In this document: positions 20,123 to 28,690 of the stretch, piece after piece
Position numbering within the stretch: position 1 is the first letter of the stretch
Layout of the letters: each line of letters starts with the position of its first letter
Source: Aquiluna borgnonia
GTDB taxonomy: Bacteria; Actinomycetota; Actinomycetes; Actinomycetales; Microbacteriaceae
Length of the DNA stretch: 64,000 nt
Assembly (NCBI RefSeq): GCF_013283855.1
Contig: NZ_CP054056.1
Coordinates: 186,001-250,000, forward strand
Direction: 5' to 3'
Translations under genes and position numbers: made by a program
The notes under the pieces: model-generated
Told to the model about the DNA's origin: nothing
The model's input: the letters and a program-made list of their open reading frames with translations, nothing else
Database searches by the model: none

Positions 20123-20960
20123 GCGCAGCCTCAATTTCCATCATCGGATCACCAAAAATTGCCTCGTTGAGCAGGTAGTTCAACTCTGGAAGTGCTAGAG
20201 CCTGGGTGTAGGCGGTGTTGTTGATGAACCTTCCATAATCTAAACCCTCAATCACTCCCATTACTTTCGGATTCAAAACTCTCAGGAACATCAGGGTCGT
20301 ATTTTTGGTCCTAGGGAAACTCTTGAGCACATTCCCGCAACCAAAGCCGAAAACTCTGATTGCCAAATCGGCATCCTCGGGATTGGTTTTCTCCACCAGG
20401 TGCTGATCTCTCACGTGAATCAGTCCGCGGTTTTCTGCTCGGCGCTCCCAGACTTGAAAGCAGCTTCTGAGTTCGTTGCTAGACCCAATCGGCTCACCAG
20501 TGTCCGATTGGTAGTTGACCTGAACATCGAGGTCGGATTTCAAATGAAAGTTTTGGTGGAGGCGATTCAGCACCGACCACTTTCGCCACGAGCGCGGGAC
20601 CAAAAAGGCGATGTGAGAGCTCATGGTCGCGGCGTGATTGAAAAATGGCACGCTGAGTGCGTTGTTTCGCCCAAATGGTGGATTGGACACAGTTACAAAC
20701 TCACGGCTACCAGGATGGAATTCCAGGAAGTTACCCTGCCTAACGAGCGGGTGCTTGGGATAAAGATCCACTGATTCAATGTCTTTGACTCCCAAGCCCT
20801 GCAGGGCATTGATGAAGGAGCCGTTTCCCCCGGCTGGTTCCAAAAAACTGCGATCGGTTCCAACCTGCTGAATCAGAACTTCGGTGAGCTCTCGGGCAAG
20901 CTCGGGAGGTGTGTAGTACTGCTCGGTTCCGGTGACCCTGCGATTCCCAAGCTTCTGCAC
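20115..20960 (-). CDS. Solitary N6-adenine-type SAM methyltransferase
   Basis: 281 residues. N-terminal EQYYTPPELARELTE (13-27) resembles the QFFTP segment of type I/IIG modification enzymes; motif I FLEPAGGNGSF at 39-49; motif IV SNPPFGR with NPPF at 93-96, the catalytic signature of amino-methylating (N6-adenine) DNA or RNA methyltransferases. The C-terminal part is not recognised. No restriction endonuclease or specificity gene lies nearby, so it is either an orphan DNA methyltransferase or an rRNA/tRNA-modifying enzyme. GTG start, with TATCTT six bases upstream. It overlaps and likely co-expresses with the exporter. Confidence 0.75.
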   Translation of the reverse strand: MQKLGNRRVTGTEQYYTPPELARELTEVLIQQVGTDRSFLEPAGGNGSFINALQGLGVKDIESVDLYPKHPLVRQGNFLEFHPGSREFVTVSNPPFGRNNALSVPFFNHAATMSSHIAFLVPRSWRKWSVLNRLHQNFHLKSDLDVQVNYQSDTGEPIGSSNELRSCFQVWERRAENRGLIHVRDQHLVEKTNPEDADLAIRVFGFGCGNVLKSFPRTKNTTLMFLRVLNPKVMGVIEGLDYGRFINNTAYTQALALPELNYLLNEAIFGDPMMEIEAARE

Positions 20961-20966
20961 CGGTTC

Positions 20967-20972
20967 AAGATA
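20967..20972 (-). promoter_or_regulatory. -10 box for leaderless methyltransferase-exporter operon
   Basis: TATCTT on the minus strand, followed by GAACCG and the GTG start at 20960. Upstream lies the tandem ACTGATAACTGATA. Inferred by analogy with the other leaderless starts. Confidence 0.45.
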
Positions 20973-20983
20973 TCAGTTATCAG

Positions 20984-21014
20984 TAATGAAACGTTTTGCA
21001 GTTTCGTTACGTAA
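20984..21014. promoter_or_regulatory. Inverted repeats in divergent region, possible operator
   Basis: TAATGAAA (20984-20991) and TTTCGTTA (21002-21009) form an 8-base inverted repeat with one mismatch; the right arm overlaps the perfect palindrome TTACGTAA (21007-21014). It sits between the methyltransferase-exporter operon and the DrrABC-like operon, a place where a regulator could act on both. No regulator gene is adjacent. Confidence 0.3.
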
Positions 21015-21029
21015 TGATTGCGGGGGCAT

Positions 21030-21061
21030 TGATACCCTGAAGGGCTGCCCTAATTGGGGCA
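21030..21061 (+). promoter_or_regulatory. Extended -10 promoter plus leader hairpin, shared with 4569
   Basis: TGATACCCTGAAGGGCTGCC (21030-21049) is the second copy of the element seen at 4569. It continues into a hairpin TGCCC-TAATTG-GGGCA (21046-21061). The hairpin sequence differs from that at 4583 but the fold and position are kept. The start codon follows 16 bases later. Confidence 0.5.
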
Positions 21062-21076
21062 TGAGACGGAGCACCA

Positions 21077-22018
21077 TTGGCTATTCAGAATGAGCGCGAG
21101 GCTGTAATCCGCGCTCGCGGTCTAACTAAAAAATACAAAGATTTTGTTGCCGTCAACGGCATCGACTTTGAGGTCTACCGCGGGGAGTCCTTCGGACTGC
21201 TGGGACCTAACGGAGCGGGTAAATCCACCACGATGAAAATGATTACCTCGGTCTCGCAGCGAACCGGGGGAGAGCTCAGCATCTTAGGCAAAGAGCCAAA
21301 CACTCACGGTCCTGAGATTCGTGCCCACCTGGGAGTGGTTCCCCAGAAGGATATGCTCGACCGCGAACTCAGGGTCTGGGAAAACCTGCTCACCTACGGA
21401 CGCTACTTTGGTTTATCCAGGAAGTGGCTCAAGTCCAAGGTTGACGAATTATTGGAATTTGCTCAGCTAACTGAAAAGCGCAATGAGAAGGCAGACGACC
21501 TCTCCGGAGGCATGCAGCGCCGATTAGCCATTGCTAGGGGGCTGGTGAACGAGCCGGAGATTTTGCTGCTGGATGAACCAACCACCGGGTTGGACCCGCA
21601 GGCCCGCCACATCCTCTGGGACAGGCTATTTAGACTCAAGGAACAGGGCGTGACCCTGGTCATCACCACCCACTACATGGATGAGGCCGAGCAGCTCTGC
21701 GATCGCCTAATCGTGATGGACAAGGGCCAAATCATGGCCGAGGGGACCCCTGCTCAACTGATCAAGGACTACTCCTCCAAAGAGGTTGTGGAGCTGCGCT
21801 TTGGAACCGATAAAAACGAAGGTGTGGCCGAGCAGCTAAAGGGCAAGGGTGACCGCCTGGAGCTGCTGCCGGATCGAATTTTGATTTACACCGAGCAGGG
21901 CGAGAAGCTGCTCGGAGAGATTATCGAATCGGGTCTGCACCCAATCACCTCGCTGGTCAGAAGGTCTTCGCTTGAGGATGTCTTCCTGAGGCTAACCGGT
22001 AGGACGCTGGTCGACTGA
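21077..22018 (+). CDS. ABC transporter ATP-binding protein, DrrA/NodI type
   Basis: 313 residues. Walker A GPNGAGKST at 43-51, Q-loop VVPQKDMLD, signature LSGGMQRR, Walker B LLLDEPTTGLD, H-loop VITTHYMDEAEQL, and the C-terminal extension typical of DrrA-like exporters. It powers the two ABC-2 permeases encoded next, to which it overlaps by one base (TGATG). Start TTG with GGAG six bases upstream. The substrate cannot be told; drugs and polyketides are exported by relatives. Confidence 0.92.
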   Translation: MAIQNEREAVIRARGLTKKYKDFVAVNGIDFEVYRGESFGLLGPNGAGKSTTMKMITSVSQRTGGELSILGKEPNTHGPEIRAHLGVVPQKDMLDRELRVWENLLTYGRYFGLSRKWLKSKVDELLEFAQLTEKRNEKADDLSGGMQRRLAIARGLVNEPEILLLDEPTTGLDPQARHILWDRLFRLKEQGVTLVITTHYMDEAEQLCDRLIVMDKGQIMAEGTPAQLIKDYSSKEVVELRFGTDKNEGVAEQLKGKGDRLELLPDRILIYTEQGEKLLGEIIESGLHPITSLVRRSSLEDVFLRLTGRTLVD

Positions 22019-22845
22019 TGACTTTGGAATTCAAGCCTGGAAAGGCGGTGGACCCCAAGCGCGCGGTTCGTTGGGGTGCTCTTAGGGTTGCCGAGTACCG
22101 GTTCTACTCAATGTTCAAGTGGATCGGCTCGGTAATTGCCTACGGTTTGGGTAACCCAATCCTCTACCTGCTATCGGTTGGGCTTGGAATTGGAGCACTG
22201 GTTGATGCCAGTGCCGGTGGAAACACTTTGGGTGTGAGCTACATCCAGTTTGTTGCCCCTGCCCTGCTGGCTTCAGCTGCAATTCAGGGAGTGATGGACG
22301 AGGTGACCTTCCCGACCATGGACGGCTTTGTCTGGGACAAGCTTTTCTTTGCCATCAATGCCACCAGCGTCTCCGCGAGGCAGATCGCGGACGGAGTGAT
22401 GATCGTTGCGCTCGGTCGAGGGCTTCTAACAGCCGTGATGTATTTGGGAATTCTGCTGGCTTTCGGAGCAATTCCGCTGAGTTCAGTGGTGCCGCTGCTT
22501 CTTTCTGCAATGCTGGCCGGCTGGGGCTGGGCAGCGGTAATGCTGGCGATTACCGCTCGACTCGAGCGCGATGAGGGCTACTTTGCCCTTATCAGCCGAT
22601 TCGTAATTGCACCTATGTTTTTGTTCTCGGGAACCTTCTACCCGCTGGAGCAAATGCCAATTTACCTGCAGCCGATCGGCTGGGTTTCCCCGCTCTGGCA
22701 CGCCACGCAGATTGGCAGAAACCTGTCCTACGGTCTTGAAATTGGCGAGGGCATGATATTCCTGCACCTCGGCTACCTGGCTCTATTGGGAGTTATTGGG
22801 ATGGCTTTTGTCTATCCCAAGTTCAAGGAGAGGCTGGCTAGATGA
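22018..22845 (+). CDS. ABC-2 type permease 1 of DrrABC-like exporter
   Basis: 275 residues with six membrane segments of the ABC-2 fold: a cytoplasmic N-terminus, then helices from about residue 35 on, including GNPILYLLSVGLGIGAL and the conserved MFLFSGTFYPLEQMP loop. It overlaps both neighbours, so the three genes form one transcription unit. Confidence 0.9.
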   Translation: MTLEFKPGKAVDPKRAVRWGALRVAEYRFYSMFKWIGSVIAYGLGNPILYLLSVGLGIGALVDASAGGNTLGVSYIQFVAPALLASAAIQGVMDEVTFPTMDGFVWDKLFFAINATSVSARQIADGVMIVALGRGLLTAVMYLGILLAFGAIPLSSVVPLLLSAMLAGWGWAAVMLAITARLERDEGYFALISRFVIAPMFLFSGTFYPLEQMPIYLQPIGWVSPLWHATQIGRNLSYGLEIGEGMIFLHLGYLALLGVIGMAFVYPKFKERLAR

Positions 22846-23684
22846 TTACCCAGACAATCCTCACCCAGGCGGTCGCGATCGCTGAGAAGCGAGCTCAACG
22901 CCCAGGGGCCGCAATTTACGCGGGCCGAGCTGCGGTTTTGATCGAGCGAGGTTTCTACGCGGCTAAGAGTTCAAACTGGTTGGTCATCCTCTCGGGCTTT
23001 GTTGAGCCGGTGCTGTACCTGCTGGCATTTGGCTTTGGCATCGGGCAGCTGATTGGAGACATTGAAGATGGCAGCGGAAACCCTGTCAGTTACGCCGCGT
23101 ATATCGCCCCGGCACTTCTGGCCACCAGCGCCATGAACGGGGCAATCTACGACTCAACCTGGAATGTTTTCTTCAAGATGCACTTCGGCAAGGTCTACCA
23201 GGTGATGCTTTCAAGTTCACTTGGCCCGATGGACATTGCGCTGGGTGAGATTGCCTGGGCGCTGATGCGCGGCGCTGCCTACTCAATCGGCTTCATGGCT
23301 ATCGTGGCGCCGCTGGGACTTGTGACAAACGCCTGGGGTCTGCTGGCGATACCGGCCGCAACCCTGATTGCATTTGGATTCGCTTCCCTGGGGATGGCAA
23401 TCACCTCATACATGCGTAACTTCCAGCAAATGAACTGGGTCAACTTTGTTTTGCTGCCGATGTTTTTATTTTCCGGAACTTTCTTTCCGGTAAGCGTTTA
23501 TCCCGAGTGGATTCAGGTCATCGTAAAAGCTCTGCCGCTCTGGCAGGGCGTGGATTTGGTGCGATCACTGATGCTGGGCATTGTGGACCTGAGCGTGCTG
23601 TGGCACATTCTCTACTTCATGGTGATGATTGGGTTGGGGCTAGCCTTCACCACTCACCGGCTGCGCGCACTGTTTATGCGCTGA
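22842..23684 (+). CDS. ABC-2 type permease 2 of DrrABC-like exporter
   Basis: 280 residues, homologous in layout to the previous gene (SGFVEPVLYLLAFGFGIGQLI; LLPMFLFSGTFFPVSVYPEW), so the membrane part is likely a heterodimer. ATG overlaps the upstream stop by four bases. The stop directly abuts the convergent gene at 23685. Confidence 0.9.
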   Translation: MITQTILTQAVAIAEKRAQRPGAAIYAGRAAVLIERGFYAAKSSNWLVILSGFVEPVLYLLAFGFGIGQLIGDIEDGSGNPVSYAAYIAPALLATSAMNGAIYDSTWNVFFKMHFGKVYQVMLSSSLGPMDIALGEIAWALMRGAAYSIGFMAIVAPLGLVTNAWGLLAIPAATLIAFGFASLGMAITSYMRNFQQMNWVNFVLLPMFLFSGTFFPVSVYPEWIQVIVKALPLWQGVDLVRSLMLGIVDLSVLWHILYFMVMIGLGLAFTTHRLRALFMR

Positions 23685-24062
23685 TTACCAGAACACTGCC
23701 AAAACGACGTTCACGATGGTCAACAGACCGATGATGCCGAACACCCTTGGAGCTACGGCGTCTTTTTTCTTGAAACGCAAAACCAAAACCAGAATGACCG
23801 TCAGCACGATCGACTTGACTGCAACCTTGATGTTGTCTAGTTCGCCTGCCCACTCCATGGCCGCCATCCACTCTCTCACTCCGACCAGGAGCAATCCGGT
23901 GATGAGCATCGTCCAGGCACCGTGAACCATGGCTGGCACGATCTTGGCGGTTCCCTTGCCCATGGCCTTCATTTGAGTCAAAAAGCCACCGAGTAGCGAA
24001 GCTAGACCTATGAAGTGAAGAACCACCAGGGAGTTTCTAAGAATTTCTGCTGTGAGTTGCAT
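23685..24062 (-). CDS. Small four-helix membrane protein
   Basis: 125 residues with four hydrophobic segments (about 10-28, 42-62, 78-95, 105-123). Seen are LHFIGLASLLGGFLTQM with a His in helix one and GAWTMLITGLLLVGVREW in helix two. The pattern recalls the small integral-membrane families of actinobacteria related in shape to DUF2269/CopD-like proteins, but I do not recognise it firmly. AGGAGG lies four bases before ATG. Monocistronic between the exporter and ribH. Confidence 0.7.
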   Translation of the reverse strand: MQLTAEILRNSLVVLHFIGLASLLGGFLTQMKAMGKGTAKIVPAMVHGAWTMLITGLLLVGVREWMAAMEWAGELDNIKVAVKSIVLTVILVLVLRFKKKDAVAPRVFGIIGLLTIVNVVLAVFW

Positions 24063-24124
24063 TGCGCCTCCTATGCCTGAAGCCTATCGGCCAGAAAACC
24101 AGGAAGCTGGGATTGAGCTGAGCG

Positions 24125-24583
24125 CTAGATTTTGGGCAGGACCATGGACAGGGCGGCTTGTACAGCTTCCTTACCCTTGTCCTCTTTGGAGCCACTGAGC
24201 CCGGCCCTGGCAAGCGCTTCAGCCTCGTTGTTAACCGTCAGCAGCCCAAATCCGATTGGGACTGAGGTGTCGAGTTGAACTCTGGTTAGGCCGTCCGTCG
24301 CAGCTGAGCAAACGTAGTCGAAGTGAGGGGTTTCACCCTGAATCACAACGCCCAGGGCAATCACAGCATCCGCAGAAGCTGCGGCTCGCTGGGCAGCAAG
24401 TGGAAGCTCAAATGCTCCTGGGACGCGAAGCAGCGAAAAGTCTTGGCAACCACTTGCTTCAAGCTCTCGCAATGCTCCCGCGATGAGGCCATCCATGATT
24501 TGGGTGTGCCAACTCGTGGCAATTACAACAACTTTTTTACCCTTGCCGTCGGAGCGCAGCTCCGGGGCTCCTAAACCACTCAC
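24125..24583 (-). CDS. ribH: 6,7-dimethyl-8-ribityllumazine synthase
   Basis: 152 residues, normal length. It condenses the ribityl-pyrimidine with dihydroxybutanone phosphate. Visible motifs: ATSWHTQIMDGL, VPGAFELPLAAQ, ALGVVIQGETPHFDYVC (catalytic His) and GFGLLTVNN. Last gene of the riboflavin operon, two bases after ribBA. Confidence 0.96.
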   Translation of the reverse strand: MSGLGAPELRSDGKGKKVVVIATSWHTQIMDGLIAGALRELEASGCQDFSLLRVPGAFELPLAAQRAAASADAVIALGVVIQGETPHFDYVCSAATDGLTRVQLDTSVPIGFGLLTVNNEAEALARAGLSGSKEDKGKEAVQAALSMVLPKI

Positions 24584-24585
24584 CC

Positions 24586-25818
24586 CTACAGGTTAGCGGG
24601 AATCTGGTGTCCCATGCGCTCGCGCTTTGCCTGCAGGTAGCCCAGGTTCTCCTTGGCTAGGCCTACGACCAGCGGAACGGTTTCGGTGACTGGGATACCA
24701 GCATCGATTAGGTACTTGCTCTTGGCAGGGTTGTTGGTCATCAGTCGAACGCTGGTGATCCCCAGGTCCTTCAGGATCGCAACGGCTGCACCGTACTCGC
24801 GGGCCTCAGAGGGCAGACCCAGTGCCAAGTTGGCATCTACGGTGTCGTAACCCTTTTCCTGTAGCGCGTAAGCCTTGAGCTTGTTCAAAAGTCCAATTCC
24901 GCGACCCTCTTGGCCACGAAGATAAATAACCACGCCGCCGGCTGGGTTCTTGGCAACCTCGTCCATCGCAGCCTCTAGCTGTGGACCACATTCGCACTTC
25001 AGCGAACCGAAGGCTTCTCCGGTTATGCACTCGGAGTGCAGGCGGACCATTACCTCGGCACCGGTTGGGTTGCCAGAGATTAGAGCCACGTGGTCTGCAG
25101 TGGTCTCTACGTCGTAGTATCCGCGAAGGCGGAAGTCTCCGTGAGTGGTCGGGACGTTTGCCTCGGCCTCAAACCTGATTCTGTTTGCCGGGGCAGGGGT
25201 TTGTCCCTGTCGCTTGCCCAGATGATCTTTTAAGTGCGCGATGGTAGTCATAGGTAGTTCAAACCTCTTAGCGGTTGCTAATAATTCCCCAAACCGCATC
25301 ATTGTTCCATCGTCGTTCACCATCTCGGCCATCATGGCGACCGGCTGAAGGCCGGCAAGCTTCATCAGGTCAACCGCAGCTTCGGTGTGACCGGGGCGCT
25401 CGAGCACCCCGCCATCCCTTGCCCGAAGCGGAACTACGTGCCCTGGGCGAAGCAGAGACTTGGGTTCGGAAGCTGGATCAGCTAGCACTCGGGCGGTCAA
25501 AGCGCGCTCCGATGCACTAATTCCAGTGGACTCTCTATTCGCTGCGTCAACCGTGACCGTGTAGGCAGTTTGGTGCGGATCGGTGCTGTTTACCCACATC
25601 AGAGGTAGATCGAGAGCGTTTGCCCGCTCATTGCTCATTGGGGCGCAAATGTAGCCGGAGGTGTAGCGAATCATCCAGGCCAGCCACTCGGTAGTGGCAA
25701 ACTCAGCTGCGATGATGGCATCGCCCTCGTTCTCGCGATCTTCGGCATCCGAAACCAGCACCGGTTTACCGGCGCGGAGGGCTGCTAAGACCTCTTCAAT
25801 GGTGGAAAGTTCGCTCAT
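24586..25818 (-). CDS. ribBA: DHBP synthase / GTP cyclohydrolase II fusion
   Basis: 410 residues. The N-terminal half is DHBP synthase (DAEDRENEGDAIIAAEF, RPGHVVPLRARDGGVLERPGHTEAA), the C-terminal half GTP cyclohydrolase II with the zinc cysteines in SECITGEAFGSLKCECGPQL and the RGQEGRGIGLLNKL loop. The two activities start both branches of riboflavin synthesis. Overlaps ribE by four bases. Confidence 0.97.
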   Translation of the reverse strand: MSELSTIEEVLAALRAGKPVLVSDAEDRENEGDAIIAAEFATTEWLAWMIRYTSGYICAPMSNERANALDLPLMWVNSTDPHQTAYTVTVDAANRESTGISASERALTARVLADPASEPKSLLRPGHVVPLRARDGGVLERPGHTEAAVDLMKLAGLQPVAMMAEMVNDDGTMMRFGELLATAKRFELPMTTIAHLKDHLGKRQGQTPAPANRIRFEAEANVPTTHGDFRLRGYYDVETTADHVALISGNPTGAEVMVRLHSECITGEAFGSLKCECGPQLEAAMDEVAKNPAGGVVIYLRGQEGRGIGLLNKLKAYALQEKGYDTVDANLALGLPSEAREYGAAVAILKDLGITSVRLMTNNPAKSKYLIDAGIPVTETVPLVVGLAKENLGYLQAKRERMGHQIPANL

Positions 25819-26405
25819 TTAGCCTGCATAAGCCTTTCGATGTGCTTGGCAAGGACATCTGCCTCGACGTTTACCTTGTCGCCGGGCTTCTTGTAGCCGA
25901 GGGTGGTGACCTCGAGGGTCTCTGGGATCAGCGACAGGGCGATGTGGTCCTCGCCCACCTCGTTGACTGTCAGCGAGATGCCATCGATGGTGATTGAGCC
26001 CTTCATCACCACGTATTTCATGAGGTCCTGCGGAATGCTGACCTTGACCCAGTCCCAGTTATCACTCTTCTCGCGAGAGAGAAATTCGCCGACACCGTCA
26101 ACATGTCCCTGGACAATGTGACCTCCAAAGCGGGTGTCGTGATTCATGGCCCGCTCGAGGTTAATGACATCACCCACCTGCACTTCGCTCAGGCTGGAAC
26201 GCCTCAGGGTTTCCAGCATCACGTCTGCGGTGAAGGAGGTGCCATCAATTTCAATGGCGGTGAGGCAGGTCCCAGAGCAGCTGATGGAATCGCCCCGCTT
26301 TAGGTCCGATAGCACCTTTGAGCAGGAGATGGTGAGCCTGATGGCGTCCTGCTGCTGCTCGATGCCGCTTACTTTTCCAAGTTCTTCGATGATTCCGGTG
26401 AACAT
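25815..26405 (-). CDS. ribE: Riboflavin synthase alpha chain
   Basis: 196 residues made of two repeated lumazine-binding barrels (MFTGIIEELGKV and GGHIVQGHVDGVGE open each half). It dismutates two lumazines to riboflavin. ATG overlaps the ribD stop by one base (TAATG). Second gene of the operon. Confidence 0.96.
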   Translation of the reverse strand: MFTGIIEELGKVSGIEQQQDAIRLTISCSKVLSDLKRGDSISCSGTCLTAIEIDGTSFTADVMLETLRRSSLSEVQVGDVINLERAMNHDTRFGGHIVQGHVDGVGEFLSREKSDNWDWVKVSIPQDLMKYVVMKGSITIDGISLTVNEVGEDHIALSLIPETLEVTTLGYKKPGDKVNVEADVLAKHIERLMQAK

Positions 26406-27424
26406 TACTTTCTCCTTGCTCTAATGAATAAATCTGTGCCCAGCTGGGCGGTCTCTAAAATCTCCAGGCGGTGACCCTGGGAAATGTTTTCCACTCCGAT
26501 GTCGGTCAGTGAAGTGCGCGGCCCACCAAGAAGCACCGGTGCCAGATAGATCTGGTACTCATCCACCAGACCAGCTTCCTCGAAGGCACTTGCCAGGTTG
26601 GGACCACCCTCTACCAGCAGATGCTTCACTCCGCGTGCCCAAAGCTCGGAAAGTGCTGCCTGCAAATCCCTAGTTCTCAGTTGAACAGAGTCCCCACCCT
26701 GAAGCACCCGGGCTGAAGCCGGGATGTCAGAGTTCCCGATCACAACTCGCAGGGGCTGGTTCGAGTAGTACTCGTTAGGAGACTTACGGGCTAAAAGCTC
26801 TGGATCATCTGCCAAGACGGTGGCGGTGCCGACCGCAATCGCATCGCATTGACTGCGCTGCAGATGGGTGTGGGCTCGGGACTCTTCCCCTGAAATCCAC
26901 TTGCTACTGCCGTCGCTCGCAGCATTTCTGCCATCTAGAGAGCTTGCCCACTTCAGCGTGACGAAGGGACTGCGGCGGCGATTAGCAGTCAACCAAACTC
27001 GGCTTTGGAAATCGGCCTCAGTTTCAAGGACCGAGGAAATTACTTCGACTCCGGCATCCCTCAGAGTTTGGGCTCCGTTGGAAGAAGCGTCACCCGGGTC
27101 GCTTGAGGCATATACAACTCTCGAAATTCCAGCTGCGATCAGCGCCTGCGCGCAGGGACCGGTCTTGCCAGTGTGATTGCAGGGCTCCAGCGTCACAACT
27201 GCCGTTAGCCCTTTGGGAAGCGTTTCAAATTTTGCACTGAGATTTTTCAGGGCCATCACTTCGGCGTGGTCGGTACCCGAACCAAGGTGCCAGCCCTCGG
27301 CAACAATCTCACCTGAATCGTTCAGGATTACGGCCCCAACCTGCGGGTTCACGCCAGCAGCCGGGCCTCTGAGAGCAAGCTCGAGCGCGCGCTTCATCGC
27401 GCTCTCGTAATCAGTGTGATTCAT
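26405..27424 (-). CDS. ribD: Pyrimidine deaminase / reductase of riboflavin synthesis
   Basis: 339 residues. The N-terminal zinc deaminase domain shows TDHAEVMAL and TLEPCNHTGKTGPC; the C-terminal reductase domain shows TLKWASSLDGR, SQCDAIAVGTATVLADDPEL and LLVEGGPNLASAF. The start is ATG 27424, preceded by GGAAGGGC; a longer frame beginning at 27505 would begin inside the FMN riboswitch and read through its terminator, so I reject it. First gene of the rib operon. Confidence 0.95.
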   Translation of the reverse strand: MNHTDYESAMKRALELALRGPAAGVNPQVGAVILNDSGEIVAEGWHLGSGTDHAEVMALKNLSAKFETLPKGLTAVVTLEPCNHTGKTGPCAQALIAAGISRVVYASSDPGDASSNGAQTLRDAGVEVISSVLETEADFQSRVWLTANRRRSPFVTLKWASSLDGRNAASDGSSKWISGEESRAHTHLQRSQCDAIAVGTATVLADDPELLARKSPNEYYSNQPLRVVIGNSDIPASARVLQGGDSVQLRTRDLQAALSELWARGVKHLLVEGGPNLASAFEEAGLVDEYQIYLAPVLLGGPRTSLTDIGVENISQGHRLEILETAQLGTDLFIRARRK

Positions 27425-27436
27425 GCTTGCCCTTCC

Positions 27437-27455
27437 GCGTGCCAACACAGCACGC
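27437..27455 (-). other. Short hairpin just upstream of ribD Shine-Dalgarno
   Basis: Six-base-pair stem GCGTGC / GCACGC with a seven-base loop, ending directly before the ribD GGAAGGG ribosome-binding site. It could affect access to that site, but this is inference. Confidence 0.35.
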
Positions 27456-27464
27456 CGGGGGCGC

Positions 27465-27490
27465 GAAAAGAAGGGACGCCAAGGCATCCC
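27465..27490 (-). terminator. Riboswitch-controlled terminator upstream of ribD
   Basis: On the minus strand, stem GGGATGCC / GGCGTCCC closes over a tight loop and is followed by TTCTTTTC. It begins two to three bases after the FMN aptamer, so it is the likely expression platform: FMN binding would favour this terminator. Confidence 0.75.
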
Positions 27491-27492
27491 CG

Positions 27493-27634
27493 GTTCTTCT
27501 CCCATCCGGACTTTAACCGTCGGTATCGGAATTTCACCGATTCAACCGCCTGAGGTCACTTAGCTGGCTGCCAAGCTCCCAGTCGGGTCGCGGACTTTAA
27601 CCGCCGGCTCAGATTTTCACTGACCCCGAAGAAC
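27493..27634 (-). promoter_or_regulatory. FMN riboswitch (RFN element)
   Basis: The 142-base aptamer is read on the minus strand. P1 pairs GTTCTTC (27628-27634) with GAAGAAC (27493-27499). The diagnostic conserved pieces are present: GGGTCAGTGAAAATCTG, GCCGGCGGTTAAAGTCCGCG, CGGTGAAATTCCGATACCG and GACGGTTAAAGTCCGGATG-GGAGA. It lies directly upstream of ribD and should turn the rib operon down when FMN is plentiful. Confidence 0.95.
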
Positions 27635-27682
27635 TGTGTTACTAAGAACAATACTCTCCGGGGCTGGGAAATTCCCCTTGGA

Positions 27683-28687
27683 TTATGGTCGAACGAATCC
27701 CAAACGGTCATAGACGTCTGAGAGGGTCCGCTCGGCAATCTCGTTGGCCTTTGCAGCGCCGCTTGCAAGCAGGCGATCCAGTTCAGCGGGATCGCCGAGA
27801 AGTTCTTGAGCACGATTGCGAATTGGATCAAGTGCCGACACAACTGCATCCGCTACCGCCGTCTTGAGTGCGCCATACCCCTGGCCCTGCAGTGAAGCGG
27901 TGAAGGAGTCGATGCTCTCGCCAGTGATAGCGCTGTAGATACCAATCAGGTTAGAAACACCAGGCTTGGCATCGCGGTCGAAGCGAATCTCACCATCGGT
28001 GTCGGTGACAGCGCTCTTAATCTTTTTAGCGATCACGCTTGGCTCATCCATCAGGTTCACTAGACCCTTGGGGTCGGCAGCGGACTTGGACATTTTGGCC
28101 GTTGGTTCCTGCAGGTCATAGATCTTCGCGGTCTCCCTGAGGATGTGAGCCTCGGGGATCTCGAAGGTTTGACCGAATCTGGAGTTGAAGCGAGTCGCCA
28201 GGTCTCTGGTGAGCTCAAGGTGCTGGCGCTGATCCTCTCCAACAGGGACGGCTTTTGGCTGATAAAGCAAAATATCTGCGGCCTGCAAGATCGGGTAGGT
28301 AAAAAGCCCGACGGAGGAGTTGTCCGCCCCACCCTTTTGGCTCTTGTCCTTGAATTGAGTCATTCGCGACGCTTCACCAAAACCCGTGATGCAGTTCAGC
28401 ACCCAGGCCAATTGGGCGTGGGCGGGGACATGGGACTGGACAAACAGCGCCGATTTTTCCGGATCAATCCCTGCGGCAATGTATTGAGCCGCGGTTCTTC
28501 TGGTGTTCTCCCTCAGCTGCGCAGGTTCCTGGGGGACAGTAATGGCGTGGAGGTCGACGATGACGTAGTAGGCGTTGAAGTCTTCCTGCATCTTCACCCA
28601 CTGGGTTAGCGCCCCCAGGTAGTTTCCAAGGTGCAGGCTTGAGGCGCTCGGCTGCATTCCAGAGAGCAGATTGGGTTTGGACATCAT
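27683..28687 (-). CDS. trpS: Tryptophanyl-tRNA synthetase
   Basis: 334 residues, class I synthetase charging tRNA-Trp. The HIGH-like motif is [10 protein letters not shown] near residues 19-28 and the KMSKS loop is [20 protein letters not shown]-type opening ([15 protein letters not shown]) is TrpRS-specific. Two adjacent ATGs exist; 28684 has the better spacing to AGGA. It starts three bases after xthA and likely ends the sdh run. Confidence 0.96.
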   Translation of the reverse strand: MMSKPNLLSGMQPSASSLHLGNYLGALTQWVKMQEDFNAYYVIVDLHAITVPQEPAQLRENTRRTAAQYIAAGIDPEKSALFVQSHVPAHAQLAWVLNCITGFGEASRMTQFKDKSQKGGADNSSVGLFTYPILQAADILLYQPKAVPVGEDQRQHLELTRDLATRFNSRFGQTFEIPEAHILRETAKIYDLQEPTAKMSKSAADPKGLVNLMDEPSVIAKKIKSAVTDTDGEIRFDRDAKPGVSNLIGIYSAITGESIDSFTASLQGQGYGALKTAVADAVVSALDPIRNRAQELLGDPAELDRLLASGAAKANEIAERTLSDVYDRLGFVRP

Positions 28688-28690
28688 TTC

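Noticed and set aside
20115-20960. Restriction-modification system
   Set aside because: Only a methyltransferase-like gene is present; neighbours are ABC exporters and no endonuclease, specificity subunit or phage gene is seen.
27425-27505. 27-residue N-terminal extension of RibD
   Set aside because: It begins inside the FMN riboswitch and crosses its terminator; the conserved domain starts at 27424.
27662-27675. GGGAAATTCCCC repeat after trpS as a terminator
   Set aside because: Short stem with no T-run on the transcribed side; too weak to call.
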